64,000 nucleotides of DNA from Strigops habroptila (Eukaryota > Chordata > Aves > Psittaciformes > Psittacidae): contig NC_046358.1 in NCBI RefSeq assembly GCF_004027225.2, positions 257,001-321,000 of the forward strand, given 5' to 3'. Under the pieces are notes generated by a model that worked only from the letters and a program-made list of their open reading frames with translations, made no database searches and was not told where the DNA came from. Of the stretch, positions 41,643 through 56,198 are shown in pieces. Numbering within the stretch: position 1 is the first letter of the stretch; the number at the start of each line of letters is the position of its first letter. The translations under genes and the position numbers were made by a program.

Positions 41643-44600
41643 ATGGCCGACGGCGGCGAGGACCCGGCCGTGTTCTCCTCCACCTCTCTGCCCGCAGACC
41701 CACGGCTGCTGGCCACGGTGACCAACGCTTACCTGGGCACGCGCGTGTACCGCGACACGCTGCACGTGAACGGCGTGTACAGCGGGGCCGCGGGCGACAC
41801 GCACCGCGCCGACGTGCCCAGCCCCGCCAACGTGTGCATGGAGGGGCCAGGTGCGGGCAGCCTGGATGAGACCTTCACCCTGGACACCCGAACGGGTAAA
41901 TGGTGGAGCAGGGCAGGGCTCTCCTTATCTTGCTGCCTCCATGCGTGTCTTCATCTGGGGCACCCATTGCTCTTCCCCTCCAGCTGCCAGTGACCCTCTT
42001 CTAGAAGTTAAAGTCTCTTTGCCTCTTCCACAAGGTCTTATCTTTCTTCTTCCCATTCTCCACTCACTGTAGGGTGTTGTTCTTCTGGAGCCACATTGGA
42101 GCAAGTGGGAAGTTCCCCTTTGTTGTGGGGATAAGAGTGGTTCTCAGGCTGTACCAATCCCTGCTGGACCCAGGCTCAGCAAACACTGTTTAATCATGAA
42201 GCCTGGTGGAATGTTTTATAGCACAAATCGTTCCTCAGTGGCTTGGCCAGATTCAGTGTGTTAATGGTGGTGTCCAGTCAAAAGCTGTGTTTGGATCTGG
42301 ACCTGGGAAAGGTGGTTCCTTTGCCAGTAGGAAGCAGTAGATAGGGCAGAAGGGAGAGTCTGGGGCAGAACATCAGGACCTGCTGGTTCAAAAGGCTGAT
42401 GGTTCTCATTGTGCTTACAGGAACCTTCAGCCATGAGCTTCAGTCAACAGATTATGTGGCCACCCAGCAGATCTATGCTCACTATTCCCTTCTCCACTTG
42501 ATGGTCGTCAGCATCACCATCCGGCGATCGGCTCACAGCACCCAACCCATCACGGTCCAGCTCCATGCTCCTTTTGAGCCAAAGAGCCAGGACTTGGACC
42601 TGAAACAGGGACCAGACTTCCAGGGAGCACAGTGAGTTTGGATCGGGGGGGACCATGACCTGAATACGTCCTGCATGGGCTGTTGTGCACTGCCCTGCTC
42701 ACGTTGGGAGATACATGGCAAGAGTAAGGCTGGAGCTGGGCTGGGTGGGGTGGAGGCTGGTGCAAATCTGCTTCTTCACGGAGGGCATATAAAACAAAAC
42801 CCAAAATCCAGCATAGAAACACATTTATTAGCTGCCACCGCAATACTGCTGCTGCCATTGGCATGGAAAAGGACAACAAGGGCCGTGGGCTGGGTGTGAT
42901 TACACAGAAATGTGTTTGGGGAACACAGTGGCTTTGGAGGAGAGTGTTGTCAGTGAAGTCAGGGAGCCCAATGCCCGATGTGCCAGAAGCCAACACTCAC
43001 ATACTAGGGGACGCCAAGGGTTTAGTCTGGATCTGCACAGGTTTGGGTGGTCTGTGGGTTCCCACAAGTCAAGTGCACCCGAGTCACATCCTGCATCATG
43101 TTTATGTACAAACTCAGTGCTGAGTCAGCAGGTTCTGAGTGCAGGCTCTGTGCAGCCACTGGTTAGTAATTAACATGTATTGTAATGAACTTAAGCAACT
43201 GTTACACCCTTTTACACGTGCTCAGCCTGGGGTTTCTAACCTGAACAAGGGGCTTTTTGACCCGTGAGTGTAATTTTTAGTGTTCTAATGAAGACAGCTC
43301 AGTTTGTTCCAGGACCTGGTACCTTCTTGCCAAGTTGGCCACATCTTTGAAGCATCTTGACTCTGTTCATCCTTGAGTCCAGCCTTTCTGGATATTCTTG
43401 AGTAAAACATGTCAAATGTTCCATCTGAATATTCCACCCCAATTAGAGAGCCCTAAATCTGCCATATTTTAGCGTAAATGACTTGTCAAGAAGTTACCAC
43501 GTCCTTGAAGCTATGTGCATCAGTTCTACGGACAGAATGACCATAGATGACCTCAACAAGATGGTCATCTTCAAGGTGACCTCTACAAACAGTTGGCTGG
43601 GATTGGGGACCGGTTGTAACGAATTTCAGCCTCATTTTTGAGGGCTAAAGCGTGGGGATGGTGGAGCTTCCACCCTGGGTGCGAGCAGGAGCCTGTGCTC
43701 GGCTGCCGGGGAGGTCCCCATGGCATGGTTGGACGTGCTCCAGTCCCACCAGCTCTGCTCTGCGCTCCCTGCTCCTTGCTGTCCTCCACAGCTACGCCTA
43801 TGGGAGGACGCTGGTTCCCGAGGTGGAGGGGGGGCCATGTCCCGCCGTTCACATGCTCTGGACGCCGGTGCCGGGCGCGCTGACACTGCGCGGGGAGGAG
43901 CGGGAGCGCCGCTGGGAGTTCCTGACGGCCGTGGCCGGCAGCGAGGAGGAGGCCAAGGGCAGCTACCGCCGGGGCCTGGCCTGCGTGGCCACAGGGTCCC
44001 TGCGCCGGCGCCATGCCCGCGCCTGGGCCGCGCTGTGGCGGGGCTGCAGCGTGGAGCTGGCCGGGCCCCTGCGGCTGCGGCGAGCGCTGCGCGGGAGCCT
44101 CTTCTACCTCCTGAGCTCCATCACCCCGCGCCCGGCTCTGCCCTCCCATGGCATCAGCCCCGGCGGGCTGGCCAACGGCGCGCGCGGGGAGGACTACTGG
44201 GGACACGTCTTCTGGGACCAGGTGAGTGCCGCCCGCGATGTGGTACCCAGGGCTTGCACAGCAGGTGGGATGCAGGATGCTCGGTGGGAGGAAGCTGTGA
44301 TGCTGCCCCCAAGCAGGAGGACCTTGGTACCACGTAGGAGGATGCTCTCCAGCAGCATCCTCCTGCTCCATTCGTAACAGCTGCCCAGACCCAGCTCCAC
44401 CCCTGGAGTTCCTCATCCCGGTTGTCCTCTAACTCAAAAGTAAATTGCTGAGATTGAAGCTGGGTGCCTGGGGCTGCTGCAGAGCCAGCGGATGTGAGAT
44501 CCCACTGCAGGGCTCCTCCCTTCCCCAGGTTGAGGTCTGGGGCTGAGATAGGTCAGGTTGGTCACCCCAGGGTGCTACAGTGACTAGCTTAGAGCACGGC

Positions 44601-47600
44601 CACCAACTGTTAGCTGTCTAAAAGGAAGCAAGTTGAAACCTTCCAGCTTCAGTGGCATCAGCAAGCCCTGAATCACTGAGAAGTGTTTTCTGTGATGGGC
44701 ACATTCAGCCTTTGAACGTAGGTCTGGGGTGTGCTCAGTAAGCTGGGCAGGCTGGGTGTCTTTGCCCTCCCAGGGCTTAGACCTGCTCTGGGGGCAGCCA
44801 CACCAGTGGGTGCTCAGCTCAGTTGCATCATGTGAGCAGGAGACACTGGGTGGTGTTGAGGCTCCTGCTCCTGGTCTGGCGCAGCTGGATCCAGTCTAGT
44901 CCCAGCCTTGGTCAGTGGTTTATATCTAAAAGCAGAAGCTCTTCCCTGTGAGGGTGCTGAGGTGCTGGCACAGGGTGCCCAGAGAAGCTGTGGCTGCCCC
45001 ATCCCTGGCAGTGTTCAAGGCCAGGTTGGACACAGGGGCTTGGAGCAACCTGCTCTAGTGGAAGGTGTCCCTGCCCGTGGCAGGGGGTTGGAACTGGAGG
45101 AGCTTTAAGCTCCCTTCCAACTTAAACCACTCTGTGATTATATTGCCAAGAAGGACTCCAGCCCCTGTCTATGCACTTTACACTGATCCACACACCCCCC
45201 AAAGCTGCAGCAAACCCTGCATACACCTCTCTAACACCTTATTCTCATCCCCATAGAGACCAGTAACAGTGGGAGCTGCAGCTTCCACTGACAGTTGTGG
45301 CCTCCTTATCTCCTGCTCTGTGCTTCATCAGCAGAGCACAGGACACCAGCACACCCCAGACCTCAGATAAACACTGCTCAGCCTCAACCAAACACCAGTG
45401 TGTTACCAGCATTCTCCCCGTGCCAAAGACAGGGCACAGCAAGTGCTGGCTCTGGGAGAGTTACTCTGAACATTAACTATAAATCAATTACAATTCCAGC
45501 TGAGGCACATCTGGGTGAACACCACAGCTCCTGGGCTGAGGTTCAGCAGATCCAGCTGCTCCTGCTGGTAGAGCTGAGCAGAGCCCACCAAACCCACAGC
45601 AGCAGCATTCCCAGTGACTCCATCTGTTTCACTTTTGCTCATTTCAGCTGAATAACTGATCTCTCTCAGCACTTCCAGTGGCCAGGGGCTTCCCATGGAC
45701 CTTGTGTGCGTTCTTCCTAGTGATGTATTGGGTTTGACCCTCTCCAGAGCCTCCCTTGTCTTGCATGGTGGAAGGTCCTGCTGAGATCCTCCTATGAGAC
45801 ACCAGAGAGCAGCAGGAATGGGCAGGAGCAGTTCTCTGTGGATTTATCCCTCTTAATGAGCCCATGGGATGGCACCTTTAAGTAGGATCAAAATCACAGT
45901 CAGAGCATTTGGGATGGAGGTGAGACTGGTGGGAGCGTTTGCGTGCCCCACCAGCCAACCCCACTATCTGCTTCCAGGAGACCTGGATATTCCCGAACAT
46001 CCTGCTGTTCTATCCCGAGGCTGCCCGAGCCATGCTGGAATACCGGATCCGCACGCTGGAAGGAGCCCTGCACAACGCGCGGGAGCAAGGCTACGAGGTG
46101 GGGATGGGGATGGGGATGGGGATGGGGTTGGAGGTGCTGGGCTGGGGGCAATGCAGCCCCCATGGGCACAGTCAGGCTTTGCTTGGCTCCAGTCTAGCAG
46201 CACACTGCACCTCAGGGTGCTGTGCTTAGCTCCTGCTGGATCTGCTCCTGGCAGGGTGCTAAGTTCCCGTGGGAGAGCGCAGCCACTGGCCGGGAAGTCT
46301 GCCCTGAGGAGATCTATGGAGCCCAGGAAATCCATGTCACCGGGGACGTGCTGGTGGCCTTTGAGCAGTATTATCACACCACGCAGGTAACGGCAGCGTG
46401 TGGCACCGGGACGGCTCAATGTGCAGCTGGTTGCTGTCACTGTTCCCAGAGGAGCTCTGCTGTTCTCTGCTCCCATCAGAGTTGCTGGTGGCACCTCCGG
46501 GTCCCTCCTCCAGCCCTGCCTGCTCTGTCCTTGCTCCTCGTGGGTGGCTCAGCATCCTCTTGGCTCAACCCAGGCCAGTTTTCTGCCCTTTCCTCCTGCT
46601 GCATCCATCTCCTGAGAGCTCCTGTCCTGCTGCTGGGCTGGGTCTGGGGCAGCCTCCCTCACACGCCTGGTTCTCTCTGGCTGTGGCTCCTCCAGGACCA
46701 GAAGCTGTTCAGGGAGGCTGGAGGCTGGAGGCTGGTGTGTGCCGTGGCTCAGTACTGGTGCAGCAGGATGGTGTGGAGCGAGGAGGAGCAGTGCTACCAC
46801 ATCAGAGGTACTTCTGCCACCGCTAGACCCATGTTTAGGGATGGGATTGTGAGCAGAGGCTCGGAGCCCCCCCCCCAGCCAGACCTGGACCAGGGTGTGC
46901 GGGCTCTTCAGACTCCTGCCCTCTGGAATATCTCAGGGATAATGGTTGTGTCCATGCAAACACACGGCAAGATGCTCCTCTCTCTTCCAAAGCTACAGTT
47001 TCTCAGCCCCTTCCCACTCATGGGACACCTCTAAATGTCTCCTTTCATGGTGGTACATGGGAGGCATCTGTGGGAGGAGGGTCTGGAGGAGCAAGGCTGG
47101 GTTAGAGCAAGGGGTCTCCATGAGCTAGAGGAGCCCCTGGGGTTGCTGCAGGCTGGCTCAGGTGTAAAGATCCCTGGAGACAACCCCAGTGCTCCTAAAG
47201 GAGCCACATATATAAATGCCTGTTTTCATGTTCCTCTTGGGAAGGGGCCATCTCTCCTCCTGGGGACAGGCTGCAGGAAAGCAGCAAAGGAAGGGACTGA
47301 GCTTGCGGATAGGGAAAGCCTGAATGGCTTGATTGCATGAATGACTTGGAGGTCACCTCGCCTGGGGAGCCAGGGAGGTGCCCTCAGGCCGAGGTGCCAG
47401 AGCTGTGAACCGGGTAGTTTCTCCTTCCCAACAAGCACCTCTTAGGTTCCCCTCTGCTGACCATTGCACCGGGGTCGCTGTGGGGTCCTCGAGGCCGCAG
47501 CAGGGCTCAGTGTGAGGGTCCCCTTGCTCTCCCCAGGTGTCATGCCCCCGGATGAGCACCATTGCCACGTTGACAACTCCGCTTACACCAACGCCGTGGC

Positions 47601-50600
47601 CCAGCGGAGGTAACGCACGTGCCCTGCGGGAGCGCTGCCCCGTCTCTCCTCCTTCCTGCCTGGCAGGGGTGGGAGCAGCAGGGGTCCTGCATGGAATGCA
47701 CCCTCCTGCTCTTCACCTGCCTCTGTCTGAGCTGCTCCCCTTGCCTGCCCTTACAGTCAGAAGTAGGTGGTCCCGTGGTGGTTCGTCTGACCTGCTTTAG
47801 GTGTCCACATGAGAGGGGTTTCACTTCACAGGAGGGTTTCTCTCCCTCTGCTTTATGAGATGTCCGTACAACGAGCCAGCTGGAGACATTTAAAGCTGGA
47901 GGAACTGACTCCCAATGCCAGTGATGAAAGCTGCTACCCCGGGCTTAAACCCTGAGCGTGTTCTCTCAGACAACTATTTCTTTGCAGTCATGGCTCAATT
48001 AGTTCTTTCTGTTCCCTTTCTTCTCTCCCTGCTCCGAGGGGTCACAGGCCCTCATCCATGACATGCAGGATTGTTCAGCTTGACTTTTGCAGCCGATCTG
48101 GCTCGAGACTTGTTGATCCCAGTGCCTGAGCAGTGGCTGCGCTGTGCCAAGAACATCAAAGTGCCCTTTGATGCGGAGAGGAAATATCACCCAGAGTACG
48201 ACGGCTACAGCCCGGGTGAGCGCGGGGCAGCAGCAGCCCCGGGAGTTACCCACTGCTCCTCCTTGTAAGCCTGTGAGAAGCAGGGGCTGGTTCAAGCATG
48301 GAAACCGTGGCTGGGTGTTTGGCTGAAGTAAAAGTCTCTGGTGTTGCTCCCCAGTTGCAGCTTTGGGGTTGCCCCCACGCAGAACCCTGTGGATGGGTTC
48401 TGCCTCTTGGTGGATCGTTTCTCATTAGTGGGCTCATAAAATTAGGAAATTTGGGAACACAAGGAGTAGGAGGAGACTTCTAGCACAGTGATGCAGGTGG
48501 TGTGGTTGCCATGAACCCATTGCTGATGGCTCTATCTTCCTGCTATGTGTTACCCTTCCAGCAGCCCCTGGCCTCTGGAAGGGTTCCACTGGAAATGCAC
48601 ACCCAGTTTGGTGCCTCTTTTCTTCCAGTGAGGGGCAGGGTAACCTGGGAGCTATTCCTTTGCACTCGAGGTTTGGGTGACACCAGCCTGGCTGCCATCA
48701 GTCAGGGCTGTGCCCATGTCCTGCCTCAGCACCGCTTCCAGCAAACACAGCACCGAGGGCAAACCATGGGCTGCTGCTCTGCTCTGCCTTTGGCAAGGCA
48801 GCAGAGTTGTGCTCCTGCAGTTCCACTGCCTTCCCCCTGCTGATGCGGTGCCTGTTGTGCCAAAAGTGTCTGTGTGTCGGGTTTGTTCCCCATATCAGTA
48901 AACAGACCATTGGTCTGCCCGCTATTCCTGGCTGGAATTGTGGCCTGACCAAGCCTGTCCCCAGGCGAGCCAGTGAAACAAGCTGATGTGGTCTTGCTGG
49001 GCTTCCCACTGATGCACCCCATGAGCCCTGAAGTCCGGAGAAATGACCTGGAGATGTATGAACCCGTCACAGAGCTGGATGGACCAGCCATGACCTGGGT
49101 AAGGAGAGGGGCAAAGCCTGACGTGGGGTTCATAGAATCACAGAATCCCAGCCTGGTTTGGGTTGAGGGGACCTTGAAGCTCCTCCAGTTCCAACTGGTG
49201 GTTCTCTCCTGCAGAGCATGTTTGCCGTGGGCTGGCTGGAGCTGAAGGAGGTGCAGAGAGCCCAGACCCTGCTGAACAAGTGTTTCAGCAACATCACGGA
49301 GCCCTTCAAGGTGAGCTGGGTGGTGCGTCACGTCGTGGGGGCTTCCCCATGACAGACATTGCTTGGTTCTGTGTTGCCTGTTCCCAAGTAGGTCACATCA
49401 CGCCAAGAGACACCCCATGGGCTGGGGCCCGTGCTGGCTGCACGTGTGGTCACTGGGTTATTGCTGTAGTGAGCTGGGTGGTTGCACGCTCGGTCTCCTC
49501 TCTGCATGCTTCCCAAGAGCAGTAAGGAGGCATCAGCTTCCTACCAGGCAATACAAAGCCTTAGGCCAGTATCATCACCCCAGGCTTCCTTCTGCTGCCA
49601 GGGATGGGGAAGGGAACGGGTGGTATTTAGAAACACATCAGAGACCACCTACCACCCCATGCCAGGGTTGGCAGCAGGGCATGGGCATTGCAACACCCCA
49701 GGTACGTGACAGTGACAATGATCAGTGTATTCAAACCCCCAAACCCCATGCAGAGTCCCAGTGCAAGTGCTGAGTCTTTCCTTTCTCTCGCTGGAGCAGA
49801 TCTGGGTGGAGAACTCGGATGGGTCAGGAGCTGTGAACTTCTTGACAGGGATGGGTGGATTCTTGCAAGCCATCCTCTTCGGCTACACAGGCTTCAGGTG
49901 AGACCTGTGTTGTGTCACATTAGTTTCTAAGCTGCCACATGCGCTTGAGACCTCATCTTTGAGCTGGAGCAACGTGTGTTTACTCATGAAAAGGAAAGGG
50001 ACTTGCAGCATCCAGAATATCCTCCAAAGCTCCCAACAGGTAACGAACAAACAGGAATGTTGATGATCCTGCATGAACTGTGGATACTGGGGATAATCAC
50101 TGGTGGGGATCAGGGTGGAAATGATGAGCTTTGGTCCATTTCTCCTCCAGCTACATCAGTGTTGAGAGGCATTGGCTTCAAAAGGAGTCAGAGCTGGTCC
50201 AACACTGAGCTCCTCCACACTAGTTGAGACCTGCCATGAAGAGGGACATACCTGTATGATCTTAGGGTTGTAGTTAGCCTGTATCATGTTGATGTCTGTG
50301 TATCAGAAATGCATCCAGACCTGCCCATTCCATTGGTGGTTGTAGCTTTGGCTTCTTCACTAAGTGTGGGTGAAGCTTCAAGACTATGATCCACCAATTG
50401 TATTGGCTGTTGGTTAACTAATGGAAGAGAAAGTCCATACAACCACCTTACGAGCAAAACCAAGTCTGCTTCTTATATACCTTATACCTACACCCCTTAC
50501 AAAGGGGACCTGTAAATGGAGGCCCTGGTCCTCTCCCACCACACTGAGCTGCCATAGGCCTGTTCGCACTGTAAAGACTGGAAATGGATTTGGCACAGAT

Positions 50601-53074
50601 AAGAGACTTTCCGGGACACTGGATGAGTTACTTGCACACTTGGGAAGCTAAATGGCATTCCCTAAGTCTGTTTCTGGCTTAGCTGTAACATCATCCTGTC
50701 TCCTTTGGATGCGGTGTGGCACAACCTTCTGAGGCCATCTCCCATCTGCACACATGAGGCTCTGCAGGTCCCTGTGGAGGAAAGTGCTCATCTGGCATCA
50801 CCACAGCATTAAAATACCTCAGAGAACACATGAAGCTCTTCCTGTAATTTCCAGTGTCTCCAGCCCTGGAGCACCCGCCTCTGGAGCATGTTCTTGGTTT
50901 AACTGAGGATGCAACCCATTGGTTACTTGGTGGAGCTGGGTGTGAGCTGCCTGTTCCCAGCTGAAAACCTTCATCCCAGCTTCTGCAGAGCTCCAGGGGC
51001 TGCAGATGCTCTGAGTGTGTGTGTTGGGTTGGGCCCCTCGGCACTGGCTCAAGCCACAGGCTCTGGGGCTCCAGCCAGATGTCCAGAGATGTTGAGGTGA
51101 CATTTAAGCAGCCCTCAAGGCTGGGCTCGTGCTGTGCCCGGTGGAAGCCATGGCCCCAGGCTGGCGCATTGCCCTGCCACTGAGGCCCTCCAGTCCTTGA
51201 GCCTCTCTCTAGTCCTCTCCAGCCCGTTGAGCCTTCTCAGCAGACTGGAGATGATGGTCGAGAGCTCTTGTGTCAAGATATGAGTAGGAGGTAACGGTGA
51301 CCTCTGCCTCTTCTCATCCAAAACACATGAATGGCTCTATCTGACTTTGGGTAAGGGCTTGGAGAGGGGGTTCAAGCTGTTTGCTTGGGTTTGACCTCAC
51401 AGTGGAGAAGCTCCTGTAGTGGTACTGAGTTTGGAGCCCCTCAACCCGTGAGGAGTGGAGCTGAGATGGGTTTCTGAGGGTTGCTTTGCTGACCCGCTCT
51501 GCTCACAGCCCAGAGGGGAGGTGAGGACCAGGCTCTGTGGGAGCACCCTCATTGGGATGGCGCATTACAGGGGATGGGGCAGAGCTCAGGTGAGGTGTGT
51601 CTCAGGAGCGGAGGAGCACGTCCAGGAGCATCTCCACCAGGCGTGAGGTGAGCTCCCACCACCACCTCACCCGTGCTGTATAGCTGTCAGAGCAATGGCA
51701 GCAAGTGAGAACAGGGACTTGTGATGGGTACTTCAGCTGAGGCTGAACCTGCATCCCACAATCCCAGCCACCTCCCAGCTCCTCCCGTGGCTGGAGCTTG
51801 GTTCAATGTGACCAGGTTCAATCCCTCCCAGGGTCCATGGCCGCCTCTGCCCGTGCTGATGCCCTGTCCCACTCCCCATGTCAGAGCAGGGCATTCCCAG
51901 ATCTTCCCAGCATCGCCGCTGGGGCCGGCCCAGGAGCTGCAGCGGGGACCGGGGCTGCTCTGCAATGGAAAATAGCATTTTCCTCTTTTTGTTCCTTTTA
52001 TATTCAAATCACCCAACAGAACGGAAGCCACAGAGCTTGAGTGAGGAACTGGGACAGGAACACTTTAGGGTGCCGACCCATGAGAACACAGCCCAAATAG
52101 CTGTTCACCCGGTGCTTCATTGGTGTGCTCGGGATTTGCCCAGAGATCCTTGGGATACACCAAGGACTGAATTCTCCAGTATGTGAAGGGGCGCCAGAAG
52201 GGACATATCTGAAGGGATATCCAAGTACTGATACTCCAGTATCTGAACGGGGTTGCAAGAAACGTAGAGAGGGACTTTTCATCAGGGACTGCAGCGATAG
52301 GACGCAGGTCGATGGGTTCAGACTGAAACAGGGGAGGTTTAGGTTGGATCTAAGGCAGAAGTTCTTCCCTGTGAGGGTGCTGAGGCGCTGGCACAGGGTG
52401 CCCAGAGAAGCTGTGGCTGCCCCATCCCTGGCAGTGTTCAAGGCCAGGTTGGACACAGGGGCTTGGAGCAACCTGCTCTAGTGGAAGGTGTCCCTGCCCG
52501 TGGCAGGGGTTGGAGCTGGAGGAGCTTTAAGGTCCCTTCCAACACAAACCATTCCATGATTCTATGACTTTCTGCCCACAGAGGCACAGAGTAATGGGAG
52601 GTGCTGCTGGGATGTGCTGTCTGTCTGGGGAGGTGGCTGCCCCCCCAAAGCTGCTTTCCCTCGTGGCCACCCTTTGTTCCCACCACCAGTGTGCCCCTGC
52701 CTTTCCAGGATCACGAGGTCCAGCCTCCGCTTCAACCCGGCCTTTCCGGATGACATCCACAAGCTGAACATCACCGGCGTCTCCTACTTGGGCAACAAAC
52801 TGAAGTTCACCATCACCAGAGAAGAGATGGGGATCGAAGTGACCGAGTGCCCCCAGGACCCTCCAGCATCGCCCCTGGAAGCGGTGCTGGAGTCGGGGCA
52901 GCGGCTGCCCCTGTGTGAAGGTGCGGTGCCACCGCTGGGGCTGCTGCTGCAGTGAGGACAATGTGGGGAGGAACCACCCCACACCTCACACGGGCTGGGT
53001 TTGTTGCAGGGCAGAGGGTGTCGTTCCCCACGGCCGCCGGCTGGATCCAGAGATCATCCACTGGGACCTCTTGA
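41643..53074 (+). CDS. PGGHG: PGGHG (ATHL1), collagen glucosylgalactosylhydroxylysine glucosidase
   Basis: GH65-family enzyme that removes glucose from the Glc-Gal-hydroxylysine units of collagen. Thirteen coding exons: 41643–41895, 42421–42631, 43792–44221, 45978–46097, 46255–46386, 46696–46807, 47537–47609, 48079–48215, 48965–49098, 49215–49310, 49800–49897, 52709–52920 and 53010–53074. They give 690 residues (human 737; the C-terminal tail is shorter). Conserved parts are [20 protein letters not shown] near the start, [46 protein letters not shown], and [20 protein letters not shown]. Asp297, Glu426 and Glu570 sit where human catalytic Asp301, Glu430 and Glu574 lie, all with offset 4. An acceptor (CAG to 41630) twelve bases before the ATG suggests a non-coding first exon. 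Introns contain CR1s and two AT-richer blocks. Confidence 0.96.
42632..43791 (+). other. PGGHG intron 2
   Basis: The first half shows no recognised repeat. The part from about 43160 to 43620 is clearly more AT-rich than its surroundings and may be an unidentified old interspersed element. Confidence 0.45.
44222..45977 (+). other. PGGHG intron 3
   Basis: Contains one CR1 (44931–45142). The rest shows nothing recognised. Confidence 0.6.
44931..45142 (+). mobile_element. CR1 LINE fragment
   Basis: From AGCAGAAGCTCTTCCCTGTG to TTAAACCACTCTGTGATTAT, with the GGGTGCCCAGAG subtype. Confidence 0.93.
46098..46130 (+). repeat. GGGGAT simple repeat at a PGGHG donor
   Basis: Four to five copies of GGGGAT start directly at the exon 4 donor (GAG|GTGGGGATGG). 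Confidence 0.9.
49131..49196 (-). mobile_element. CR1 LINE fragment, short 3' end
   Basis: CATAGAATCACAGAATCCCA and GGACCTTGAAGCTCCTCCAG: a reversed CR1 tail that ends 18 bp before the acceptor of PGGHG exon 10. Confidence 0.9.
49898..52708 (+). other. PGGHG intron 11, largest intron
   Basis: A 2.8-kb intron. The part at about 50225–50650 is AT-richer and unlike its flanks, possibly a decayed interspersed element. A CR1 lies at its 3' end. No gene is seen. Confidence 0.5.
52255..52568 (+). mobile_element. CR1 LINE fragment, about 315 bp
   Basis: Contains GGGACTGCAGCGATAGGA, GGTTTAGGTTGGATCTAAGG, GTGAGGGTGCTGAGGCGC and the complete tail GATTCTATGAC. Confidence 0.94.
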
Positions 53075-54072
53075 ACCTCAGCTGATCCGGGCTGTACCCA
53101 CTGGAGCAGAAGCAAGTTGAAGAGCAGATGGTGGCAGAGGGGAATGTGAAAGTGGGGTGGAACCTGGGGTCCCAGGGTGGGCCATAAACCCTCTGTCCCC
53201 ATGGGACAGTGTGTGCTGTGTGTCTCTGTGGCAAGGAGGGTGGTAGGCTCAGAGCTGTCACCATGGCTGGGGTGGCAGCAGCTCCAAGTGATGCTGAGCA
53301 TCCTTGTAGCAGCCCAGGCATCCGTTATGGTCACTATTATGTCAGATGATGGCAAATTGGGGTCTGAGCAGAGTTGGGGAGCTGAGCAGCCTTAGGGTGA
53401 GCAAAGACCTGCAGTGTCTTGGCTTAAGGCATTTCCCATGTCCTGGAAAGCCCTGAGGGCGAGAAGGAGAAGGGCTGTGCCCCTGTACACGTGCAAATGG
53501 GGGGCACGATACCCCAGACCCAGCTGTGCACCTCGCAGCGTTCCCTCCAGCACCCCCTTTGCTGGGGCAGGGTGGGGATGTCAATGGCATTCCTGGCCCC
53601 GCCGGGTCTGTCCTCTCCAAACAAACCCCAGGAATCTCAGCTGAATCCCATAAAGTCTATAAAAAGCCCCTTGGCCGCTCCCAGCCACAGGCAGCATGTG
53701 GGAATGCTTTGGGAAGGAGGAGAAGTGAGTCCCCTGCCCTGTAATTACACTGGCTCCTGGTCAGGCCTCATCACCAGTCACCCAACCCCTAATCAGCAGC
53801 ACTTCTTGGCAGCAGGGCAACGTCCCCTCCATCCCCTCATCTCAATAACAGCCCCATGGGCTGGATTTGGGCTTGTGTGGGGCTGGAGATAAAGCCCCCT
53901 ATGGCCTCCGGCTGCTTTAGGCTGGGTGGCACTAAGTGTCACAGGGATTATGGCTTGTCCTGGCTGCGAAGAGCAGGAGCAGAGCATGAAACCCCCATAT
54001 TTATATTGTCCCTTTCACACACCCCCCCCCCGCACGACGGAGGCACTCAGAGGCTTATGGAGTGTGAGATGG
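53075..54072. other. PGGHG–IFITM5 convergent region
   Basis: Contains the PGGHG 3' UTR. Only a weak CATAAA at 53183–53188 is seen as a poly(A) signal for it. A plus-strand TATA box with a small ATG exon and donor (see separate entry) is present. There is no recognised gene and no CR1. Confidence 0.5.
53658..53726 (+). promoter_or_regulatory. TATA box followed by ATG and splice donor, unknown unit
   Basis: TATAAAAA at 53658–53665 is followed 31 bp after its last base by an ATG (53696) that opens MWECFGKEE and runs into a good donor AA|GTGAGT at 53724/53725. The spacing is compatible with transcription starting near 53688. No matching downstream exon or family was recognised, so it could be chance. 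Confidence 0.3.
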
Positions 54073-54078
54073 TTTAAT
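54073..54078 (-). terminator. IFITM5: IFITM5 poly(A) signal (ATTAAA)
   Basis: Minus-strand ATTAAA about 240 bp past the IFITM5 stop. Confidence 0.55.
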
Positions 54079-54315
54079 GGTTTGAACAGTGCTGCCCGAG
54101 GAGGGGGATGCTGGGTGTGCACACAGGGTAAAGGCAGGTGAAACCAAGCTGTGGGGCTGGGTGCCATGGGGCTGGGGGCGCTGGTGCAGCAGGGGCAATG
54201 TGGGGCTGAGCCCCCCCAGCTCAGTGGCCATGACCATGGGCCACCCTGGGCCAGTGGCTGTCCTGGGGGGCCACCAGCTACGCGAAGGGGTCTCCACAAG
54301 CGCTTCACCCCCCAG

Positions 54316-55965
<1,650 letters not shown>

Positions 55966-55971
55966 TTTATT
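55966..55971 (-). terminator. IFITM2-like poly(A) signal
   Basis: Minus-strand AATAAA about 230 bp after the stop codon. Confidence 0.75.
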
Positions 55972-56198
55972 TGTGGCAGCAGTGACCTGTACATGGGTCA
56001 CCAGCAGCACTCTGGGGCTCGTCTCCGTGTGTCCCAACCTGGTTCAGCCGTCCCCTTGCAGGCGGTGGCGGGGGACACCGCGGGCGCAGGCAGCGAGGGG
56101 ACACTGCTCCTCTCCCTGTGTCCTGAAGCAGGGGCATTACGGGGGACAAAGCAGCACCCTGTGGGGTGGCAGCAAGCAGGGCCGTGGCCACGCAGCGA

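Noticed and set aside
43583-44416. Minus-strand frame of 277 codons
   Set aside because: It is antisense to the GC-rich PGGHG exon 3, whose plus frame matches the enzyme.
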